Source: a virus. Taken from it: a stretch of DNA of 42,939 bases. Shown here piece by piece: positions 16,108 to 23,167 of this stretch. Position 1 is the first letter of the stretch; the number at the start of each line of letters is the position of its first letter. Both the position numbers and the translations under genes were made by a program. The DNA is taken from IMG/VR virus record IMGVR_UViG_3300035137_000040, positions 1-42,939 of that record. The stretch is one strand, 5' to 3'. The notes under the pieces were generated by a model. It searched no databases, was not told the DNA's origin, and was given only the letters and a program-made list of their open reading frames with translations.

Positions 16108-16790
16108 AATGCTGCATAAACCGGCTTGCCGGTCAAAGCTTCGATCTCTTTGACAAACAAATCTGCGTCAGAATTTTCGCGGCTCATGTGTATTAAGTGG
16201 ACTTCTCTCACTTTGCTCAGATCATTTGCCTGCAAGAACTGCTTGCATCTTTCAAGATTCATGTGGCTTCTATAGAGACGCTTTTTGCGTTCAGGATCAA
16301 GCCCAGGGGAAAGGGTGCGCTTGCTCCAATTGCATTCTATGGCGATGATTGTCAGCCCCTGGAAGCGGTGATGAATGTAAAATGTATCTGTTGCGAACAA
16401 CAGCTTGTCGGTTCCATCTGTAACCAGGTAGCCAAGTGACCCAGGGCAATCATGCTGTGTTGGAAACCCTAATGCCGTCCATCCGGCAATCCTGAATTGT
16501 TTCAATGGTTCAATGACGTTGATACGATGATGATCGGCAATGTTCGTGCCCTCCGCTGTTTCAGCGCTCATAAAACAATTGATCCCGGCCCTGGCGAGAT
16601 CGCGCACACCGGAGAGATGGTCCATATGTCGATGGGAGATAAGAGCGCCGTCAATCGACCTCAGATTGAAGTTGAAGGCCTGCTTTATTTTCCTAATCGG
16701 CACTCCGGCATCTATGATCAGGGAGCCTTTTGAATTGACTACCTGATATAGATTGCCGGAGCTGCCGCTATGGTGGGGGATGAATTGCAT
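16104..16790 (-). CDS. MBL-fold metallohydrolase (YycJ-like)
   Basis: A 228-residue metallo-beta-lactamase-fold protein. Metal motifs in order: SHRHMDHLSG (His53, His55, Asp57, His58), THDCPGSLGY, ATDTF, SHMNL and HMSRENSD near the C-terminus. The length and motif set match the small YycJ/WalJ-type nucleases and hydrolases often found next to RecT in phages. It starts directly after the RecT stop without its own Shine-Dalgarno, so it is probably translated by coupling. Likely nuclease or phosphodiesterase in recombination; substrate not known. Confidence 0.83.
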   Translation of the reverse strand: MQFIPHHSGSSGNLYQVVNSKGSLIIDAGVPIRKIKQAFNFNLRSIDGALISHRHMDHLSGVRDLARAGINCFMSAETAEGTNIADHHRINVIEPLKQFRIAGWTALGFPTQHDCPGSLGYLVTDGTDKLLFATDTFYIHHRFQGLTIIAIECNWSKRTLSPGLDPERKKRLYRSHMNLERCKQFLQANDLSKVREVHLIHMSRENSDADLFVKEIEALTGKPVYAAL

Positions 16791-17795
16791 TTAATAAGGC
16801 GCCGCTTCCTCTGCCTGCTCCTGCTGTTCGTCCTGGGCTTCCTGTTTTCCTGCCTGCCCCTGCTGCGCGTCGTCACCGCTGTCAGGCGTTTTATCTGATT
16901 CACGGGCATCGGGCAGGGTCTCATGCTCGACGTCGATCACGCCGCCCTGGTTGGCGTATTCGGCTGCTTCTGTGTCGGCCATATGTTCGATGCGTTCTGC
17001 CTCGCTCGTTTCGACATGGTGGTACGCGGCGTTGAGTCTTTTCGGATCAAGCGGTATGTGCTTGACCGTTTTGATAACGATCGTCTTGAACCGCATTGCC
17101 TCCGGGTGTGCTTCCCAGATTGTATTTGTCGGGGCGGCTTTTTTCGATTTAACGAAATCATTTTCGGAAACAAGAACAAGCTTGTTTTTTGACGGGTCAC
17201 TATAGATGATATACCCGAACCCACCGACCACTTTCCCACGATTGAACGGCTGCTTGATTTCGAACTCATAATTATCGCCTTCGCTTCCGACCGACCGCAT
17301 GATGGGAACGAAGACATCAGTTTCATGGACCAAGGAATAAATGACATCCTTCGGTTTTTCAACGGCCATTTCCCGGTGGTAATAGTCCTTTCCGACATAA
17401 CCGACCGAAAGATCCAAATCATATTGTCCTGTTTTCCCGTTCAGATAGGGAACAACATGCAGATGATTGGGGATAAGAGCATCGAGGCCAAGTTCGATGC
17501 GATATACTGCATCCACCGCCAGCTTGTTCATATTGATGTTATTCCAGATGATCGGCGTCTTTTTGTCCTGGCCTTTTTTCACCCTGTCGGCTTCCAGGGC
17601 TTTCAAGGCATGATCCACCTTGATGAACAAATGCTGCGCAAGCCGGCGCTGGTGGTTGGTCAGATTGATTGTCCCGATTTCTTGGCCGAACTCGCGGACA
17701 ACCATATCGGTGAACCGTTGCGATTGCGACCGGATAGGTGCAAGCTGGCCGACTTCATTTTTCTTGGACTCTTTCTTCGCTGATTGTCTTGCCAT
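16791..17795 (-). CDS. recT: RecT family single-strand annealing protein
   Basis: A 334-residue protein with AAGGAG well placed before the ATG. The body (about residues 25-260) has the RecT pattern: QRRLAQHLFIKVDHALKALE, a NMNKLAVDAVYRIELGLDAL helix, HVVPYLN, FEIKQPFNRGKVVGGFGYI and EAMRFKTIVIKTVKHIPL. The last 70 residues are acidic and Gln/Glu-rich, a disordered tail. RecT proteins anneal complementary single strands and invade duplexes for phage recombination. It lies between the SbcC-like gene and the MBL-fold and nuclease genes. Confidence 0.88.
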   Translation of the reverse strand: MARQSAKKESKKNEVGQLAPIRSQSQRFTDMVVREFGQEIGTINLTNHQRRLAQHLFIKVDHALKALEADRVKKGQDKKTPIIWNNINMNKLAVDAVYRIELGLDALIPNHLHVVPYLNGKTGQYDLDLSVGYVGKDYYHREMAVEKPKDVIYSLVHETDVFVPIMRSVGSEGDNYEFEIKQPFNRGKVVGGFGYIIYSDPSKNKLVLVSENDFVKSKKAAPTNTIWEAHPEAMRFKTIVIKTVKHIPLDPKRLNAAYHHVETSEAERIEHMADTEAAEYANQGGVIDVEHETLPDARESDKTPDSGDDAQQGQAGKQEAQDEQQEQAEEAAPY

Positions 17796-17807
17796 GTTGT
17801 TTTCTCC

Positions 17808-19799
17808 TTATTCAATTCTTAGTTGTTTATCTTTATCGGTAACAACAAGCCTGATTTGCTGGCCGATGGTAGGCAAAAGCTGAACAACAGATTCTGCCCG
17901 ATCAATGAAGCGCGGGAACTCTATCCCGTGATGGCGAGAAAAAGCATTGCCGATATCGATATCAAGATTGACCTGGCCGGCCGTATTAACGGCGCCATAG
18001 GGGATTCCGTTGAGCGTTGCGATACAGCATGGCTCGATTCCATCGTTGGTCACGTTTTCGCGGAACATCTTGAATCGCGCAAGTTCGAATTTAGAGGAAA
18101 CCGCTTCGTTGACCATGTTGGCCTGAGTACGCTCAAATAGCTCTATCAGATGCAGGTGCCCTTCAAGCTCGGCAAAGCGTTCAGAAAGCCTTCGTTCCTC
18201 TTTTTTCAGTTCATCGATTCTGGTTTCAGCTTTTTCAATAGTTTCAAGGCCGCTGATTTCTTTTTCCAGGCCTTCAATATGGCTGTCGATTTCATCGATT
18301 TCAGCCTGTGCTTTTGATATATCGGCCTCGGCCCCGGCCTGCAGGTCTGCTATTTCTTTTTCGATAGCTGTCTTGGTTTCAACCAGGGCTTCACGTTCAG
18401 TGTCTGGACCGGCTGGGACTTCTTCCTCATTCTCAAAATTCGTCACGGCTTCCAGGGCCTTGGCGTGTTTATCTTGCAGAAGTCTTTTTTCAACTTTGAG
18501 CTCATTGATTTTGAGACCAAATTCAATAATGATATTTTCAGATGCAGCCTTTTTCGCGGCATAATCCTTGCCGGTGTCAACATTGGATTTCAGACGCTGG
18601 GCTTTATTGGCGTTAAACACGGCCAGCGCCTTATTTCTTGCATCAGCAACATCTTCTTCAGGAAGATCCTGACCGCAAGTCGGGCAGGTATTTTTTTGGT
18701 CATATTCAAAGGTTTCGGCGTTGATTTCTTTCCAGGCGGCACGAAGCTCGGCTAATCTGGTATCAAAATTTGCAAGAATTGCTTCTTCTGATTTCGCATC
18801 GTACTGAAGCTTGCACAGAGCATTGGCCTTGTCGTCCAGTTCCCGTCCGATTTTATCTGCGGCCTGCTCAAGTTCGCGTTTCTTTTTATACCTGGCACTT
18901 TCGGACTTTTGTTTCGCTTCGGCGATCTTGGTGTCATGCCTCTGGATTTTGGCTTCAACCTCGGACAGCTCCTTGTTTTTGACGGCCACAGCACCGCCGT
19001 TGAGGATGGTATCGAGACGTTTTGCGGCCGCCTTGCGGTTATCACGGGCAACGGCCATAACGCTTGTAATGGTCTTCTTATCACGGCGAACCGCGCCGGA
19101 TTCATTTATTACCAGGGTACGCTCATTGATGCTGTTCGGGATATCCTTGAGGCGTTCGTTGATTTTGGTTTTCTCAGCTCTGATTATGGACCGCTGATCA
19201 TCGATGCTGTTCTTGCCCAGGATGCCGGGAAGCTGAGACAATTCCGGATTTGATTCAATCACCTTGTCCATGGTGACATCGCCGCCGGCTATTTCTATAA
19301 CCATTTCGCGGCGCTTTTTCCATGGGAAAGCCTTATCATCGTTGAAAAAGCTGGGATCGGTTATGATCCGGATAATTGTTTCATTGGGGCACAGGCTGGC
19401 AACCATTTTCTTGAATTCGGTCATGGTTTTCGGGACATCATTAATCCAATATGAAAAATCGTTCCCGGTTTTAATCTTTTCTGATTGGCCATGTGGTTTG
19501 GTCCATTTTTCCTGCATGGATTTTTTCAGCGTAATTTCCTGGCCTTCATGGTCAATAACCGCCTCGACAACTGCCTCGACACCACTGATGATATTGTTGT
19601 CTTCATCGAGCGGAAGGATTTCATAATCCTGTCGGTTCTCGGCGTCTTTCCCGAACAGGAGCCAGAGAAAAGCGTTTTTGATCGTGCTTTTTCCGGTGCC
19701 GTTGTCTCCGTAAATCGATGTTGAATCATTTCCGTTCATCGAAAGATCGAACGATGAAACTCCCTTGAAATTCTTTAATGATAGGCTTCTAAGGCGCAT
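17808..19799 (-). CDS. SbcC/Rad50-like SMC ATPase with zinc hook
   Basis: A 663-residue ABC-type ATPase. N-terminal LKNFKGV and Walker A GDNGTGKST (31-39); a long coiled coil from about 170 to 570 broken near residue 370 by the zinc-hook motif CPTCGQ; C-terminal Walker B-like FPRFIDRAES (628-637) followed by LVVTDKD. It is shorter than bacterial SbcC (about 1,000 residues), mainly in the coiled coil. No SbcD-type partner is nearby, though the MBL-fold hydrolase and PD-(D/E)XK nuclease in the same operon could act with it. Expected role: DNA-end tethering and processing in replication or recombination. GGAG precedes the ATG. Confidence 0.86.
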   Translation of the reverse strand: MRLRSLSLKNFKGVSSFDLSMNGNDSTSIYGDNGTGKSTIKNAFLWLLFGKDAENRQDYEILPLDEDNNIISGVEAVVEAVIDHEGQEITLKKSMQEKWTKPHGQSEKIKTGNDFSYWINDVPKTMTEFKKMVASLCPNETIIRIITDPSFFNDDKAFPWKKRREMVIEIAGGDVTMDKVIESNPELSQLPGILGKNSIDDQRSIIRAEKTKINERLKDIPNSINERTLVINESGAVRRDKKTITSVMAVARDNRKAAAKRLDTILNGGAVAVKNKELSEVEAKIQRHDTKIAEAKQKSESARYKKKRELEQAADKIGRELDDKANALCKLQYDAKSEEAILANFDTRLAELRAAWKEINAETFEYDQKNTCPTCGQDLPEEDVADARNKALAVFNANKAQRLKSNVDTGKDYAAKKAASENIIIEFGLKINELKVEKRLLQDKHAKALEAVTNFENEEEVPAGPDTEREALVETKTAIEKEIADLQAGAEADISKAQAEIDEIDSHIEGLEKEISGLETIEKAETRIDELKKEERRLSERFAELEGHLHLIELFERTQANMVNEAVSSKFELARFKMFRENVTNDGIEPCCIATLNGIPYGAVNTAGQVNLDIDIGNAFSRHHGIEFPRFIDRAESVVQLLPTIGQQIRLVVTDKDKQLRIE

Positions 19800-19812
19800 T
19801 TTTCACACTCCA

Positions 19813-19989
19813 TTATGTATTTTTTGCATATTCTTTTTTGTGCACAAACCCGCTGCAGACATGCCCGGCGTCAGGGAATTCAAAGCAATCCATCAGACAC
19901 TCCATGTCAAGCGGGAATTCCCAGGCTGATTTGGCATAAGTATCCTCACTCGGGACACACAGACAGCAATCTTTGCATGATGCTTTCAT
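19813..19989 (-). CDS. 58-residue Cys-rich protein
   Basis: A short frame just upstream of the SbcC-like gene with AGGAAGGA about five bases before ATG. Seven cysteines: CKDCCLC at residues 5-11, then CLMDC (31-35) and one at 45. This may bind zinc or an iron-sulfur cluster. The stop is 14 bases before the SbcC-like start. No family is recognised. Confidence 0.6.
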   Translation of the reverse strand: MKASCKDCCLCVPSEDTYAKSAWEFPLDMECLMDCFEFPDAGHVCSGFVHKKEYAKNT

Positions 19990-19990
19990 G

Positions 19991-20194
19991 TCAATCCTTC
20001 CTCATGAAACTTGGGCAAATCCATTGACCGCAATTGGTTTTCACGGCGATTTTTTCTTCTTTTGGCTGGATTTGGGTCAAGGGGCATTTGCTGCAATCAG
20101 GTTGCCGATCCAATAGTTTACACAAGGCACCGACCGCAAAGCCTATCAGTAGGAAAAGAGCCATGTATCCGAAAAATTCTGGAGTATATTTCAT
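19991..20194 (-). CDS. Membrane protein with Cys pairs
   Basis: A 67-residue protein (ATG at 20194 with GAGGT upstream; the longer frame has no good site). Residues 8-28 form a membrane segment (FGYMALFLLIGFAVGALC); the rest has two Cys groups, CSKC and NCGQWIC. The start overlaps the upstream stop (ATGA). Probably inner-membrane; possible zinc or disulfide site. Family not recognised. Confidence 0.62.
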   Translation of the reverse strand: MKYTPEFFGYMALFLLIGFAVGALCKLLDRQPDCSKCPLTQIQPKEEKIAVKTNCGQWICPSFMRKD

Positions 20195-20352
20195 GATATT
20201 ACCTCGGCAGCGCCACATTTGATCGCTTCTAAGAGGAAATCTTCCAGGGTGATGAATACTATTTCGGTCCTGCATTCTTGGATTCGTCGGCCGTCGCAAC
20301 CCTGGCAGAAGGCGGTGCCGATGGTTGTGCAGGTTTGACATTGGGGTTCCAT
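20191..20352 (-). CDS. 53-residue Cys-rich protein
   Basis: Strong ribosome site AGGAGG seven bases before ATG. Cysteines at CQTC (5, 8), CQGC (16, 19), and two more; the first four form a zinc-ribbon-like knuckle pair. The C-terminal half is helical. It is coupled to the membrane protein gene by an ATGA overlap. Family not recognised. Confidence 0.62.
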   Translation of the reverse strand: MEPQCQTCTTIGTAFCQGCDGRRIQECRTEIVFITLEDFLLEAIKCGAAEVIS

Positions 20353-20495
20353 GATGAACCTCCTAGATTGGTTGGTTGCTGGCCGCCGATGCCGATGAAC
20401 TTGCTGCACGACGCAAGAATCGGTTTCTCTCTTTCGTCTTCGGGATATAACCGCCCGCTTCCCATCGACCCTGCCACGGCCAGCGTTAAAATCAA
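20259..20495 (-). CDS. Possible overlapping ORF with TTG start
   Basis: A 78-residue frame whose TTG start overlaps the upstream TGA (TTGA), which would permit coupling; otherwise 20353-20491 holds no gene. It overlaps the better-supported 20191 gene by 94 bases in another frame. The C-terminal part is Pro/Ala/Ser-rich and may be disordered. I regard it as uncertain. Confidence 0.28.
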   Translation of the reverse strand: MILTLAVAGSMGSGRLYPEDEREKPILASCSKFIGIGGQQPTNLGGSSWNPNVKPAQPSAPPSARVATADESKNAGPK

Positions 20496-20752
20496 CTACT
20501 GAAAAATTGGTCTTTTGGTAATTGGGCGCCCTGCTTTATAACCAAAGCAATTCTCTGCAACGACTTGTCAATGCCGTCGCTAACGCCTATTTGGTAGACT
20601 TGTTCGACCAACCCGGTCAGGAGATAAAGCCTGTGGTCATCATCAAGCGGTTTCATTCTTTCCAAAACGGTGTCAAGGAAACTCCCCAATTCGTGACTAC
20701 ATATGTAAGTCGGCGTGAAAGTTTTAAGTTTTTCGTTGATTTTTGGTTCCAT
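20492..20752 (-). CDS. Hypothetical helical protein
   Basis: An 86-residue protein; ATG at 20752 with AGAGGAG seven bases before. The frame is open further upstream, but that part (MQVRILPASN) is the translated T-arm and 3' end of the tRNA-like element, a common false start. The product is helical with two Leu-rich segments and no metal-binding motif. Family not recognised. Confidence 0.65.
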   Translation of the reverse strand: MEPKINEKLKTFTPTYICSHELGSFLDTVLERMKPLDDDHRLYLLTGLVEQVYQIGVSDGIDKSLQRIALVIKQGAQLPKDQFFSS

Positions 20753-20773
20753 CAGTATCTCCTCTTGTCGATT

Positions 20774-20928
20774 GCTGGCCGGCAGGATTCGAACCTGCAT
20801 GGAGATTCTTTAACGGGTCATCGGGAAGGGTTCCAACCATGCATTATCTCCTAACATCGCCTAACAGGAATCAGGATGTTTACCCATATCCGTTAAAGTT
20901 AGCGCCTACCAATTCCGCCACGGCCAGC
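20774..20928 (-). tRNA. tRNA-Leu-like element with about 70 extra bases
   Basis: Read on the - strand: 5' GCTGGCCG pairs perfectly with 3' CGGCCAGC as acceptor stem; TGGCGGAATTGGTAGGCGC matches the D-arm of class II (Leu) tRNAs; GCAGG-TTCGAAT-CCTGC is a perfect T-arm. Total length is 155 bases against about 87 for a normal tRNA-Leu, so roughly 70 bases are extra between D- and T-arms. CTAAC followed by TTTAACG would give a UAA anticodon loop, but its partner GTTAG comes about 28 bases later. CTTTAACGG and CCGTTAAAG form a 9-bp helix across the insert. No CCA is encoded. It may be intron-containing, interrupted, or a decaying tRNA. Confidence 0.6.
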
Positions 20929-20937
20929 ATGAAATCA

Positions 20938-21282
20938 TCAGTAATATTCAGCCAAAGACAAAACAACCGCCCTGAAAATATAATCCTTGGCTTGTTGCTC
21001 TTTAGGAAGCTCGTGAAATGGAACCATACACGGATGTTCCTTTCTCTCGTGGTCCTTAACGTCACCATAAGACCAGCCGTGTTCCAATTTTTCTTTCATC
21101 CAGGCTACATGAGAAGCTTCCGGTCCCAGATCATTTGCAAGGTGTAACAGAACCCCGTTTATTGCACTGCTCCTCTGCCATTCTGGGGCTTCTTCCCATG
21201 TAAGTTGAGAGTTATCACCGATAGCTTGGCAGTATGCCCGATTAACTTCGTGAGCTATTTTTGCGATTTCTTCTGTTTTCAT
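20938..21282 (-). CDS. RyR-domain protein
   Basis: A 114-residue protein; ATG at 21282 with GAGGAG just upstream. It is a single RyR domain (the repeat named for ryanodine receptors, also common in phages): AHEVNRAYCQAIGD, WEEAPEWQRSSAINGV, HVAWMKEKLEHGWSYG and HPCMVPFHELPKEQQ in the expected order. The conserved Trp and Tyr residues form an aromatic pocket thought to bind a modified nucleotide or small ligand. First or second gene of the leftward operon. Function in phages is not established. Confidence 0.83.
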   Translation of the reverse strand: MKTEEIAKIAHEVNRAYCQAIGDNSQLTWEEAPEWQRSSAINGVLLHLANDLGPEASHVAWMKEKLEHGWSYGDVKDHERKEHPCMVPFHELPKEQQAKDYIFRAVVLSLAEYY

Positions 21283-21307
21283 TTTTCTCCTCATTACAGA
21301 TAAGATT

Positions 21308-21336
21308 GGAGGGCACCGGCCCTTTTGGTGCCCTCC
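21308..21336 (-). terminator. Strong hairpin between first two leftward genes
   Basis: Perfect 10-bp stem GGAGGGCACC / GGTGCCCTCC with a 9-base loop. On the - strand the following bases (AATCTTATC) are only moderately U-rich, so it may be a partial terminator that lowers expression of the downstream leftward operon, or an mRNA stabiliser. Confidence 0.55.
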
Positions 21337-21344
21337 GTGATAGT

Positions 21345-21545
21345 TTAATGCTCATAGGTAAATTGCCGTCCACGGCCCACAACCGTGCGCAATTCAAGGG
21401 CCTGAGAAGGCGGGGGCACAATCATCCCGACCGGGAAAATATCTATCGGCCTGCGGTGCCGCGGGGCTGGCGAAGCCGATAATGTGTACCGGTCAAGGGG
21501 ATAATGGACACAGACATAAAATCTGCGGTAGTAAAGCATGTACAT
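21345..21545 (-). CDS. Small protein, first gene of the leftward operon
   Basis: A 66-residue protein with GGAGG close before the ATG at 21545, about 50 bases after the predicted leftward promoter. It is Arg/Tyr/Pro-rich (MYMLYYRRFYVCVHYPLDRY at the start). No domain is recognised. Its leading position in an early operon suggests a host-takeover or regulatory role, which is inference only. Confidence 0.55.
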   Translation of the reverse strand: MYMLYYRRFYVCVHYPLDRYTLSASPAPRHRRPIDIFPVGMIVPPPSQALELRTVVGRGRQFTYEH

Positions 21546-21596
21546 TATGCCTCCAGGTTGGTTTGAACTGTGATAAAAAAGCTGATGTTGAAACCG

Positions 21597-21624
21597 ATCA
21601 TAACACAACTAAATATCCTGTCAA
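21597..21624 (-). promoter_or_regulatory. Leftward sigma70-type promoter
   Basis: On the - strand, TTGACA (21619-21624) and TATGAT (21597-21602) are separated by 16 bases. The -35 is a perfect consensus and the -10 has five of six matches. It would drive the leftward operon from 21545 to 10515. Confidence 0.78.
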
Positions 21625-21643
21625 GAAAAAAAATAGCTTGACA
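21619..21643. promoter_or_regulatory. Operator-like dyad over back-to-back -35 hexamers
   Basis: TGTCAAG (21619-21625) and CTTGACA (21637-21643) form a perfect 7-bp inverted repeat with an A-rich 11-base spacer. Each arm contains a consensus TTGACA on opposite strands. The adjacent XRE-type regulator gene makes this a likely operator controlling divergent transcription. The rightward -10 is poor. Confidence 0.6.
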
Positions 21644-21673
21644 TGAAAATAAATGTATGCGAAAAATAACAGC

Positions 21674-21865
21674 ATGGAAGACAATAAAATAGCAATCGAA
21701 ATAGGCAACGAAATCAGAACGGTGAGGAAAAGCCTCGGCCTAACATTAAAACAGGCCGGCAAAATAGTCGGTGTCAGCCCGGCTACGTTTTGGAAATATG
21801 AACGTGGGGTCGTGATACCTCAGGCCCATATTTACAAGCAGATTGTTAATCTGATACCTCACTAA
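21674..21865 (+). CDS. XRE-family HTH regulator
   Basis: A 63-residue protein (an ATG at 21653 would add seven residues but lies too close to the TTGACA to have its own leader). IGNEIRTVRKSLGLTLKQAG and VGVSPATFWKYERGV form a classic Cro/C1-type five-helix HTH. It is only the DNA-binding domain, like Cro or a short repressor. There is no good Shine-Dalgarno; if the TTGACA at 21638 is used with AAAAAT at 21662, the transcript would be almost leaderless. It probably binds the adjacent dyad and sets early transcription. Confidence 0.78.
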   Translation: MEDNKIAIEIGNEIRTVRKSLGLTLKQAGKIVGVSPATFWKYERGVVIPQAHIYKQIVNLIPH

Positions 21866-21888
21866 CCATTTCAAACATAGAGGTAACT

Positions 21889-22041
21889 ATGACCGATCTT
21901 GAAAGAGCGCAAGAGGCGCTGTATATCCTAAGGGATTTCAACAATATTAAAAACGACACAGATGCCTATCTATGGGACATTATCGAATGGGGACTCGGCG
22001 AACGCAGAGAGAGGCCTGTTCCGCAACAATACGGGATGTAA
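21889..22041 (+). CDS. 50-residue hypothetical protein
   Basis: A short frame with AGAGGT five bases before ATG. The product is helical and acidic, with YLWDIIEWGLGERRERPVPQ near the end. It sits between the XRE regulator and the zinc-ribbon repeat protein in the rightward early operon. No family is recognised, but the ribosome site and operon position support it. Confidence 0.58.
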   Translation: MTDLERAQEALYILRDFNNIKNDTDAYLWDIIEWGLGERRERPVPQQYGM

Positions 22042-22069
22042 AACAATAGAATGCTGGGGGGGGTGTTGC

Positions 22070-23167
22070 ATGGAAAAGATCGAATCTCCGTGCCTGAACT
22101 GCAAGCACCAGGATGGTTGTCACAGGACTGATAGATTTTCAGATTGTCCAGAACGTCTTGATTATCTTCTTAAATCATCCGGCCATGAGCCTCATCACCG
22201 GGGGTTTAAACCGGATGTTCCGGGTTTTGAGCCGGCCGATCCGGATTACATTGCCACGGGGCCAAAAATCATACGGCCGTATCATAATAGAAAGGCAAAG
22301 ATGGAAACAGATAAGAAATCTGTGTTTGATGAACTTAAGGAAGTTGAAGAACTGGCTAAAAATACACCTCCAGAAAAATCAACAATTCATAAATACGAAC
22401 TTGGGGATTATAATGGGTACATCTTTGAGGACGGTTCTACCCTACCGAAAACGAAAAAGTGTGCGGAATGCAATATTATAGCATCAGATGAAACCGAAAT
22501 AGAGCGCTTCTTTAATAAGCATGCCAGGACAAAGGATGGTTATGCCAATATATGCAAGCTCTGCCATGGTAAAAAAATAAGAACGTCCCGGATGTCAAAA
22601 AAGAATAAACCGGAAAATAAAAAATCATCAAAAACTTTGGCGACAACCGGACTTGTAGCATCATCTATTTATCGTGAATGCAAAATATGTTCTCGCTTCG
22701 CAACCTCTGAAGCCGAAATTGATGAAATATTTTCGAAAAATCCATTATCTAAAGATGGTTATCATAAGATCTGTAAAGTATGCCATGGTAAAAATGTCAA
22801 AAAGGGTATGAAATCTAAAAAGAAAACAAAAGAAACCATAGTGTATAAAGAACAAGAAGACATTGTTAATATACAGACAAAAACCTGCTCGGATTGCGGT
22901 AAGGTATACAAAGGCGCTGAGGTTATTTTAAAGAATTTCTCTCCGCACAACACCACCGCCGATGGACTATTCAAGTACTGCAAGGCCTGCAACAAAATCC
23001 GGCTGAAAAAATCAATCCATAAGGCAAATAATGAAAACTGTGTCATGGTGGATTTCTCAGAAAACATGGATTTGTTAGATAATCTGCGTGAAATGGCCGC
23101 CGCTGCTTTCCGGTCACCGGAGCAGCAGGTTCTTTATTTGATATCGAATCAAAGAAAGGCAAACTGA
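22070..23167 (+). CDS. Triple zinc-ribbon repeat protein
   Basis: A 365-residue protein starting at 22070 after GGGGGGGGTG. Residues 1-30 hold a first Cys cluster (Cys8, 11, 17, 26). Three copies of one module follow at about 129-168, 203-240 and 271-310: CxxC, a helix ending in FF or F, then DGxxxxCKxC (pairs 131/134 and 162/165; 204/207 and 235/238; 273/276 and 304/307). This module occurs singly beside HNH or other nuclease domains in phage and bacterial proteins; here it is in tandem without a nuclease. Lys-rich linkers between copies suggest nucleic-acid binding. The C-terminal 50 residues are an acidic helical tail. It precedes the replication genes. Confidence 0.74.
   Translation: MEKIESPCLNCKHQDGCHRTDRFSDCPERLDYLLKSSGHEPHHRGFKPDVPGFEPADPDYIATGPKIIRPYHNRKAKMETDKKSVFDELKEVEELAKNTPPEKSTIHKYELGDYNGYIFEDGSTLPKTKKCAECNIIASDETEIERFFNKHARTKDGYANICKLCHGKKIRTSRMSKKNKPENKKSSKTLATTGLVASSIYRECKICSRFATSEAEIDEIFSKNPLSKDGYHKICKVCHGKNVKKGMKSKKKTKETIVYKEQEDIVNIQTKTCSDCGKVYKGAEVILKNFSPHNTTADGLFKYCKACNKIRLKKSIHKANNENCVMVDFSENMDLLDNLREMAAAAFRSPEQQVLYLISNQRKAN

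Noticed and set aside
20753-20800. N-terminal extension (MQVRILPASN) of the 20492 gene
   Set aside because: This is the translated T-arm and 3' acceptor of the tRNA-like element; the ATG at 20752 has a strong ribosome site.
21953-22069. 36-residue N-terminal extension of the zinc-ribbon repeat protein
   Set aside because: It overlaps the 21889 gene in another frame; the ATG at 22070 has a G-rich ribosome site and begins the Cys cluster.
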